A DNA stretch of 37,317 bases from Croceimicrobium sp965656185 (GTDB lineage Bacteria > Bacteroidota > Bacteroidia > Flavobacteriales > Schleiferiaceae). Numbering within the stretch: the first letter of the stretch is position 1; each line of letters starts with the position of its first letter. The position numbers and the translations under genes are program-made. The stretch lies in the NCBI GenBank assembly GCA_965656185.1, contig CBFHJH010000018.1, positions 1 through 37,317 on the forward strand. The letters run 5' to 3'. Below, piece by piece: positions 31,161-37,317 of this stretch. A model generated the notes under the pieces. That model was not told where the DNA came from and did not search any database. It saw nothing but the letters and a program-made list of their open reading frames with translations.

Positions 31161-34043
31161 ATGAAAGTCCTCAAGCATTTTTTATCGATCCTTTTCCTGG
31201 CTGCTCCACTAATAATGTTAGCCCAAAAAGGTATTATCCGCGGTCAGGTGATCGATGGTGAAAACGGGGAGCCCTTGTTCAGTGCCAATGCAGTGATCAA
31301 AGGGACGCAAATTGGTGCAACCACGGATTTCGATGGTAATTTCGAGCTACGCGCCGAACCAGGAACCTATGAGTTGGAACTTAGTTTTATCGGGATGTCT
31401 AACCTTACTATTACCGACGTTAAGGTAATAGCAGGAGAAGTAACTGTTATTGACCCGGTGAAACTGGAACCAGCTAGTAGCCAATTGGCGGAGGTGGTTA
31501 TTACCTCTGAAGCAGTGCGTAACTCCGAGGCAGCTTTGGTAACGGTGAAACGTAAATCGACCAACCTTATGGATGGTATTTCCGCGGCTAAGCTGCGTAA
31601 AACTGGTGATTCGGACGCTGGTGATGCCGCCAAACGGGTAACCGGAGTTTCGGTAGAAGGTGGCAAGTACGTGTATGTGCGTGGATTGGGCGATCGTTAC
31701 ACCAAAACCATGCTCAACGGGGTGGATATTCCTGGCCTAGACCCAGACAAGAACTCCATGCAGATCGATATCTTCCCTACCAATTTGATTTCAAACCTTA
31801 CCATTCTGAAAACTGGCTTGGCCGAGTTACCAGCCGATTTTACCGGTGGGGTAGTAAATATCGAAACCAAAGAATTTCCTACCAAGAAGATTCTTGACGT
31901 TTCAGTAGGCGTTTCCTACAACCCAAGTATGCACTTTAATTCTGATTACTTGGCTTACGATGGCGGATCTACCGACTTTTTAGGTTTTGACGACGGAACT
32001 CGTGCAATTCCAGATCCTAACGGAAGTGGTCCACTACCGCTCTTCGATTCCGACCAAGAGGTAGGAGCTTTTAACCGTGATTTTAACAGCACATTAGGGG
32101 CAGAGAACAGCACCAGCTTGATGGATTACGGCCTTGGTATTTCTATGGGTAATCAGTACGTGCTGGAAAGTGGAAACAAAATTGGTTACATCTTCTCTGC
32201 CACCTACGATAACTCCCGTGTACTTTACGATAATATTGAGTTTGGTGAATACCAACGTTCACGTTTTACCGATGAGTTTCAAATGGTGGAGGCTACCACT
32301 CAAACTGGGGTAGTGGCTGAGAATAATGTGCTTTTAGGTGGACTGGGAGGTATAACCTATAAGACCTTCGCTTCTAAATATAAATTCACCGCAATGCATT
32401 TGCAGAACTCCGTTTCTAAGTCGGCGCAATTAAACATTAGCGCAAAAGACGGAGCGGCTCAGGTTTCCAATTATGAGGCTTTTTCGCACAACCTAGAGTT
32501 TAATCAACGCGGGGTAACCAATTTACTTTTTTCTGGAGAGCATTACATCGATGGTGGCGATTGGGAAGTGGAATGGAAAGTTTCACCGACCCTTTCAACT
32601 ATTCAGGACCCGGATATTCGTAAAACCGCTTTCTCACTTAGTCGAGGCGACTCTACTTTTGATCCCGGTGAAGGTGGTCTTCCAAGTCGTATCTGGCGTT
32701 TCTTGAACGAGGTGAACCAAGTGTCGAAAATCGACGTACGTCGCCCTCACCAAGTAATGGGAGAAGACGCTAAATTGAAATTTGGGCTAAGTCACGTTTA
32801 CAAGTATCGCGACTACAGTATTTTCCGCTACAACCTACAGCAGTTTGGCGGTGCGTCTGTGGTTTATTCGGGCGATCCCAATGAGGTGTTAACCGATGAT
32901 GCGCTATTCCCGGTTGGGAATTTGGCCTACAACCCGGAGTTGTTAGAAGGCAATTTAAACCCGAATGAGTACCAGTCGAACGTAAATAATTTTGGGGCCT
33001 ACATCTCGGAAGAGTTTAGTCCTTTGCCTAGCCTAAAAGCGGTAGTCGGATTGCGGGCCGAATTATTCCAACAGCGCCATACCGGTCGAGATCAGGTGGC
33101 TGCTCAGAATCCTAATAATCCTAATGGTAATATTCTGGAAAATGAGTTGGTGCTTGATGGATTGGATCTTTTTCCTTCGGCTAACTTGATTTATGCCCTT
33201 AACGAGGATATGAATTTAAGGGCTTCCTATTTCCGCTCTATTGCTCGTCCGTCTTTCAAAGAGTTGTCTTTTGCTCAGATCTTGGACCCAATTTCGAACC
33301 GTACTTTTAACGGAGGATTGTTCCAATATCCCGACTGGGATGGAAACTTGGAAGCTACGCGTATCAATAACTTCGACCTGCGTTGGGAATACTTCTTATC
33401 CGGTGCGGATATCGTTTCGGTAAGTGGTTTTTACAAGTCTTTCGACAATCCGATCGAATTGGTTCGTATCCCTGTAGCACTACGTGACTTCCAGCCACGG
33501 AACGTAGGTAATGGAACCCTGATCGGTGCCGAATTCGAATTGCGCAAAAGCCTAGGTTTTATTCGTGAAAGCTGGGAAGACTTTGCTTTCTCAGGTAACT
33601 TTACTTATACCTATTCTCAGATTGATATGAACGACGCTGAATTTATTGCTCGCCAAGGAGCAGCTCGCGACGGTCAGACTATTGAGAACACCCGTGCCAT
33701 GGCGGGACAAGCTCCTTATATCGTAAACGCCGGAATTAGCTATGCTGGCCGCGATAATGGAATCAGCTCCGGATTATTCTACAACGTAAAGGGTCGTACT
33801 TTGGAAATCGTAGGCGGTAACCTTGCCCCCGATATCTATACCGAGCCTTTCCATAGCTTGAACTTTACCTTTAATAAGACCTTTGGTAAAGACGATCGTT
33901 CATCGCTTAACATCAAGGTTTCAAACATCTTGAATGACGTGCGTGAAAGTCTCTACCAAGCCTATCAGGCTGACGCTCAGGTTTTCACCCGATTGAACCC
34001 AGGAACTGCAGTTTCGATAGGATATACTTATAGTTTTTATTAA
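31161..34043 (+). CDS. TonB-dependent receptor, large, paired with the beta-helix lipoprotein
   Basis: A 960-aa outer-membrane receptor: signal peptide ending in MLAQ; a carboxypeptidase-regulatory-like domain (~25-105; GIIRGQVIDGENGEPLFSAN, ATTDFDGNFEL); a plug with the stretch VYVRGLGDRYTKTMLNGVDI, typical of one group of Bacteroidota receptors; and a barrel ending in YTYSFY. It lacks an adjacent SusD, so the upstream lipoprotein may be its surface partner in its place. Substrate unknown. If the locus belongs to a Pho-like regulon, phosphate esters or nucleic-acid-derived phosphate are candidates. It is probably expressed by read-through from the lipoprotein gene. A terminator follows after 56 nt. 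Confidence 0.92.
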   Translation: MKVLKHFLSILFLAAPLIMLAQKGIIRGQVIDGENGEPLFSANAVIKGTQIGATTDFDGNFELRAEPGTYELELSFIGMSNLTITDVKVIAGEVTVIDPVKLEPASSQLAEVVITSEAVRNSEAALVTVKRKSTNLMDGISAAKLRKTGDSDAGDAAKRVTGVSVEGGKYVYVRGLGDRYTKTMLNGVDIPGLDPDKNSMQIDIFPTNLISNLTILKTGLAELPADFTGGVVNIETKEFPTKKILDVSVGVSYNPSMHFNSDYLAYDGGSTDFLGFDDGTRAIPDPNGSGPLPLFDSDQEVGAFNRDFNSTLGAENSTSLMDYGLGISMGNQYVLESGNKIGYIFSATYDNSRVLYDNIEFGEYQRSRFTDEFQMVEATTQTGVVAENNVLLGGLGGITYKTFASKYKFTAMHLQNSVSKSAQLNISAKDGAAQVSNYEAFSHNLEFNQRGVTNLLFSGEHYIDGGDWEVEWKVSPTLSTIQDPDIRKTAFSLSRGDSTFDPGEGGLPSRIWRFLNEVNQVSKIDVRRPHQVMGEDAKLKFGLSHVYKYRDYSIFRYNLQQFGGASVVYSGDPNEVLTDDALFPVGNLAYNPELLEGNLNPNEYQSNVNNFGAYISEEFSPLPSLKAVVGLRAELFQQRHTGRDQVAAQNPNNPNGNILENELVLDGLDLFPSANLIYALNEDMNLRASYFRSIARPSFKELSFAQILDPISNRTFNGGLFQYPDWDGNLEATRINNFDLRWEYFLSGADIVSVSGFYKSFDNPIELVRIPVALRDFQPRNVGNGTLIGAEFELRKSLGFIRESWEDFAFSGNFTYTYSQIDMNDAEFIARQGAARDGQTIENTRAMAGQAPYIVNAGISYAGRDNGISSGLFYNVKGRTLEIVGGNLAPDIYTEPFHSLNFTFNKTFGKDDRSSLNIKVSNILNDVRESLYQAYQADAQVFTRLNPGTAVSIGYTYSFY

Positions 34044-34071
34044 TTGATTTTTAGAAGTTTCTGTAACTTCG
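34044..34071 (+). promoter_or_regulatory. Possible promoter before the modular secreted protein gene
   Basis: TTG (34044-34046), a 17-nt gap, and TAACTTCG (34064-34071), the same TAnnTTCG variant as at rplM. It lies upstream of the hairpin at 34100-34130, which the transcript would have to pass, so its meaning is uncertain. Confidence 0.35.
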
Positions 34072-34099
34072 AGACTTAATTGTAAGGCAATCTTTGCTT

Positions 34100-34137
34100 A
34101 AAGGAAGCTTCATTTTAAAGCGCTTCCTTTAATTTCT
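34100..34137 (+). terminator. Terminator after the TonB receptor
   Basis: Nine-pair stem AAAGGAAGC (34100-34108) with GCTTCCTTT (34122-34130), a 13-base loop, then AATTTCT. The next gene starts only 17 nt later. Confidence 0.75.
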
Positions 34138-34153
34138 CATAAAACCCTTAATA

Positions 34154-37100
34154 ATGAAGAGAAGATTATCAGTCTTTTTAGCAACCTTATCGGCCCTTTT
34201 AATCGGCTATCAAGGATTTACCAATTCAGGCGGTGCGCCGCAAGGTCGTACCGGTTCTCCAGCCAGTAATAGCAATACCTGCGGAACTGGAGGATGTCAC
34301 AGCGGCGGAACTTCCGCTAGCCAAAGTATTAGCGTTACTAGCACCATTCCTGCAAGTGGTTACCAAGCTAATACCAATTACACGATCACCGTTACTGCCG
34401 ATAATGGAACCACTAGTTCCAGCACGATCGGTTTCCAAGCTTCGGTAGAAGATGCCGCCGGTCACACCGGTTCTATCTCTTTCCCTGGACCAGGTGCTCA
34501 AGCTTCAGGTTCTTACGTTACCCATACTTTGAGTGGCACTAGCGCAACTGGAGGCAGTCGTTCATGGACCTTTAACTGGAACCCGGGGACTAACCCACCA
34601 GCCAGTGCAACCGTTTATGTGGCGGCTAATTTTGCCGATGGCACCGGCAGCACTGGGGGAGACTTTATTCTTACCCACAGCCAAAGCTACAGCCAAGCGG
34701 TTTCGGTTCCTAATTACACCATTTCTCAAATCAATGGTCTAGATGCTAATCTCTCGCCCGATTCTTTGGGAGTTAATTGCGCCCTTACCGGGGTGGTGTT
34801 TACCGATGATTTTGACGGTAACGGCGGCTACAGCTTTTACATCTACGATAATACCGGCGAGATCAATGTATATGACTTTGCTGACGAGCCCGGTGGCTAT
34901 CAGGCAAATCGTGGTGACTCCATCCGCGTTTACGGTGACATCGCCTTCTTTAATGGCTTACTTGAAATTCAAGTAGACTCCATCCAAACCTTAGCTACCG
35001 GCCTTGCTCTAAGAGCACCACGCGTAGTTAGTACCTTGGATGAAACTACGGAGAGCGACTACATTCAGTTAAATAACTTTAGCGTGGTTACCCCATCACA
35101 GTGGCCTGGAGCAGGTAGCAGTGGTAATGTAGATATCACCAATGGTATGGACACCCTTACCATGCGAATCGATAGTGATACCGATATTGATGGAAGCCCT
35201 GTGCCCAATAACTCCTTCACCTTAATTGGTGCCGGAGCGCAGTACGATTTTTCTTCCCCTTATGATGAAGGATACCAAATCTTTCCTCGTGATCTCAATG
35301 ATATAATGGTAAACCCAACTTTGATCAATGGGGTGCCATTATATACTATTTCTCAAATCAATAGTCTCGATGCTAACTTTTCACCCGATTCTTTAGGGGT
35401 AAATTGTGCATTAGATGGAGTGGTATTTACCGATGATTTTGATGGAAACGCGGGCTATAGCTTTTATATGTACGATAATACTGGCGAGATCAATGTTTTT
35501 GATTTCGTGGATGAGCCTAATGGCTATCAAGTAAATCGTGGCGATTCTATCCGTGTATTTGGTGATATCGCTTTCTTCAACGGCTTATTAGAGATTCAAG
35601 TCGATTCTATTCAAACTCTTTCTACTGGAATTAGCCTACGCGCACCAAGAGTGGTGAGCATGTTAGATGAGAGTACCGAGAGCGATTATATTCGTCTTAA
35701 TGGATTCTCTTTAGTAACTCCTAGTCAGTGGCCAGCTGCGGGCAGCAACTCTAATGTAGATATCACTAACGGTATCGATACCTTAACCATGCGTATCGAC
35801 CGCGATACCGATATCGATGGTACTATGGCGCCAACCGGTTTCTTTGATGTAATTGGTGCCGGTGCTCAATTCGATAACTCTTCGCCCTACGACGAAGGTT
35901 ACCAGATCTTCCCTCGAGATACCAACGATATTATTCCGGCGGCTACTCCAGCACCGCCTTGTTCTGCACCTTTTTTCTCCGAATATATTGAAGGATCGTC
36001 TAGCAATAAAGGCCTAGAAATTTACAATCCTACCGGAAGCAATTTAGACTTAGGTCCTTACAAAGTGGTGTTAGGTAGTAATGGTTCTGTATCGAGCTCA
36101 GAGTTCAATTTAATGGGAACTTTAGCTAGTGGAGCAGTATATACGATGGTCGCCGATCAGGCCGACCCCACCATGTTAGGCATCGCTGATACCGCATTAT
36201 CTTTCCCAAGCCCAGTGCATTTCAATGGAGACGATGCAGTTTACCTTGTAGATACTGTTTTGGGTGACACCATCGACATTATTGGCGTTATTGGTGTAGA
36301 CCCAGGTTCTTCTTGGACCGTAGGTACTGGTTCTACCTCTAATCATACTTTGGTTCGTATGGCCAGCATCGATAATGGACAAACCAATTGGGCCCTTGGT
36401 GCTAACGAGTGGCTTGTGAACCCAAGTAATACCTTTAGCTTCTTTGGCTCACACAGCAGCAACTGCGTGGTACCCACTTCTTCTACGGTCGATTTTGACC
36501 TTGCCTCACAGACTGCCTTGGAAAATGCGGGTTCGGTTAGCGTGAGCCTTAGCATTAATCCGGTAAGTTCTACCCAAGACACCGTTAGCCTATTATTTAC
36601 TCCTGGTCTTGGCTTAACTACGGCCGATGGTACCGTTAGCCCTACGCCCAATGCTAGTGGAATTCTTGATCTTATCGTACCTGCTGGGACCGACTCCACT
36701 GGCTTCATCTTGAATATTATCGACGATGCCATCACAGAAGGCAACGAAACCCTTTATGTGAACATTGCGGGAGTAAGCAGCAACTTGTCTATTGGCAATA
36801 CCAGTGCGGCAACTGTCATTGTTGAAGACAACGACATTCCTACATACACTGTATCTCAGATCAATGGCATTGACGCCAATTTCGAGCCAGATTCTCTAGG
36901 CGTGCAGTGTAAATTAGTAGGTACTGTGTTTACCGATGATTTTGATGGTAATGGGGGCTATAGCTTCTACATGTATGATAATACCGGCGGAATCAACATT
37001 TTCAATTTTGTAGATGAGCCCGGTGGTTATCAGGTGAACCGCGGAGATTCAATTCGTGCCATTGGCCACATTGAATTTTACAATGGTCTCATAGAACTGC

Positions 37101-37317
37101 AAGTTGACTCGATCGTGCTATTAGCGAGTGGTGTTAGCTTGAAGCAGCCTACTCAGGTATTCGACTTGGATGAGTCTACCGAGAGCGAGTACATCCGATT
37201 GAATGGTTTCTATTTAGTGAATCCTGGTTCTTGGCCAGTATTCGCCGGTTCAAGTGTGAACCTGGATATTACCAATGGTCAAGATACCCTTGTAATGCGT
37301 ATCGATAGCGATACCGA
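34154..37317 (+). CDS. Partial giant modular secreted protein with three OB-like repeats
   Basis: Open from the ATG at 34154 to the right edge: 1054 codons and no stop. Order by residue: signal peptide (1-~22); a choice-of-anchor-V/Reeler-like beta domain (~25-187) that begins with a CX4CH motif (Cys43, Cys48, His49), a possible haem-attachment site; repeat 1 (188-396); repeat 2 (397-~597); a lamin-tail-like domain (~603-770, FFSEYIEGSSSNKGLEIYN, then NHTLVRMASIDNGQTNW); a Calx-beta-like domain (~779-897, ending IVEDND); repeat 3 (898 to the edge). The repeats (YTISQIN, CALTGVVFTDDF, RGDSIRVYGDI) look like OB-folds as seen in exported nuclease-like proteins. A T9SS domain is expected beyond the edge. 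No catalytic domain is seen so far. Confidence 0.9.
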   Translation, partial: MKRRLSVFLATLSALLIGYQGFTNSGGAPQGRTGSPASNSNTCGTGGCHSGGTSASQSISVTSTIPASGYQANTNYTITVTADNGTTSSSTIGFQASVEDAAGHTGSISFPGPGAQASGSYVTHTLSGTSATGGSRSWTFNWNPGTNPPASATVYVAANFADGTGSTGGDFILTHSQSYSQAVSVPNYTISQINGLDANLSPDSLGVNCALTGVVFTDDFDGNGGYSFYIYDNTGEINVYDFADEPGGYQANRGDSIRVYGDIAFFNGLLEIQVDSIQTLATGLALRAPRVVSTLDETTESDYIQLNNFSVVTPSQWPGAGSSGNVDITNGMDTLTMRIDSDTDIDGSPVPNNSFTLIGAGAQYDFSSPYDEGYQIFPRDLNDIMVNPTLINGVPLYTISQINSLDANFSPDSLGVNCALDGVVFTDDFDGNAGYSFYMYDNTGEINVFDFVDEPNGYQVNRGDSIRVFGDIAFFNGLLEIQVDSIQTLSTGISLRAPRVVSMLDESTESDYIRLNGFSLVTPSQWPAAGSNSNVDITNGIDTLTMRIDRDTDIDGTMAPTGFFDVIGAGAQFDNSSPYDEGYQIFPRDTNDIIPAATPAPPCSAPFFSEYIEGSSSNKGLEIYNPTGSNLDLGPYKVVLGSNGSVSSSEFNLMGTLASGAVYTMVADQADPTMLGIADTALSFPSPVHFNGDDAVYLVDTVLGDTIDIIGVIGVDPGSSWTVGTGSTSNHTLVRMASIDNGQTNWALGANEWLVNPSNTFSFFGSHSSNCVVPTSSTVDFDLASQTALENAGSVSVSLSINPVSSTQDTVSLLFTPGLGLTTADGTVSPTPNASGILDLIVPAGTDSTGFILNIIDDAITEGNETLYVNIAGVSSNLSIGNTSAATVIVEDNDIPTYTVSQINGIDANFEPDSLGVQCKLVGTVFTDDFDGNGGYSFYMYDNTGGINIFNFVDEPGGYQVNRGDSIRAIGHIEFYNGLIELQVDSIVLLASGVSLKQPTQVFDLDESTESEYIRLNGFYLVNPGSWPVFAGSSVNLDITNGQDTLVMRIDSDT
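34715..35341 (+). repeat. Protein repeat unit 1 (209 codons)
   Basis: Begins at YTISQINGLDAN and includes FTDDFDGNGGYSFY, RGDSIRVYGDIAFFNGL and ESDYIQLNNF. It is the first of three tandem or near-tandem copies, about 80% identical to unit 2 in protein by eye, while many codons differ synonymously. Confidence 0.9.
35342..35939 (+). repeat. Protein repeat unit 2
   Basis: Begins at YTISQINSLDAN exactly 627 nt after unit 1 and matches it throughout, including SSPYDEGYQIFPRD near the end. It is followed by a Pro/Ala linker and the lamin-tail-like domain. Confidence 0.9.
36845..37317 (+). repeat. Protein repeat unit 3 (cut by the edge)
   Basis: Begins at YTVSQINGIDAN after the Calx-beta-like domain and is more divergent than units 1 and 2 are from each other. 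It keeps FTDDFDGNGGYSFYMYDNTG, RGDSIRAIGHI and STESEYIRLNGF. 157 codons are in view. Confidence 0.88.

Noticed and set aside
31367..31666. Minus-strand open frame of 99 codons in the TonB receptor gene
   Set aside because: It is antisense to the conserved plug region, is low complexity (Ser/Thr-rich) and has no start signal.
36343..36744. Minus-strand open frame of 133 codons inside the giant protein gene
   Set aside because: It is antisense to a well-supported modular protein and has no recognisable domain; long antisense frames are common in repetitive genes of this composition.
1..37317. Mobile elements, CRISPR arrays, tRNA or rRNA genes
   Set aside because: No transposase or integrase, no regularly spaced short repeats, and no cloverleaf or rRNA-like stretch was recognised; the only long repeats are protein-coding units in the last gene.

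Overview
The window looks like a chromosomal segment of a free-living, probably marine, member of the Bacteroidota, most likely order Flavobacteriales. The grounds are promoters with a TAnnTTTG -7 box and little Shine-Dalgarno signal, two TonB-dependent receptors, a secreted protease with a C-terminal type IX secretion sorting domain, many lipoproteins, and the gene order rplM-rpsI-rpsB-tsf-pyrH-frr. I see no tRNA, rRNA, CRISPR array, IS element or prophage. The first ~1 kb is gene-poor; the rest is densely coded and no gap exceeds 300 bases. A long open frame that runs off the right edge (from 34154) is a real, partial gene.

Layout. 1-990: one unrecognised small gene. 991-7124: an iron-uptake operon (DUF4856 lipoprotein, imelysin lipoprotein, HTTM membrane protein, FecA-like TonB receptor), genes overlapping or nearly so. 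7176-8260: tandem paralogous secreted NTF2-like proteins sharing promoter layout. 8341-9044: a small sulfur-handling operon (DUF6132, rhodanese, DUF2892). 9146-11752: a hybrid histidine kinase and a PQQ-type sugar dehydrogenase lipoprotein. 11749-15789: an atypical Nramp transporter, an SDR-type threonine dehydrogenase, a lipoprotein of unknown role and a membrane-anchored metallophosphoesterase. 15884-20856: DNA polymerase I and an M43 protease. 21058-25092: translation and nucleotide housekeeping genes with candidate RNA control elements around rpsB. 25137-27889: rsmI, an alkyltransferase-like protein, trmB and a GT-B glycosyltransferase.

27870-37317 is the most interesting part: a PhoR/PhoB-like two-component pair, an intergenic region rich in CTTAACA heptamers, a beta-helix lipoprotein with codon use like that of ribosomal protein genes, a strong intercistronic hairpin, a large TonB receptor, and a giant modular secreted protein (CX4CH motif, three ~209-residue repeats, lamin-tail-like and Calx-beta-like domains). 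CTTAACA also occupies the -33 position of both NTF2-like promoters 21 kb away, with 20-21 nt to the -7 box in all three cases. My working hypothesis is a Pho-like regulon controlling a surface nutrient-scavenging system. The motif and spacing are seen in the sequence; the regulator link and the phosphate assignment are inference.
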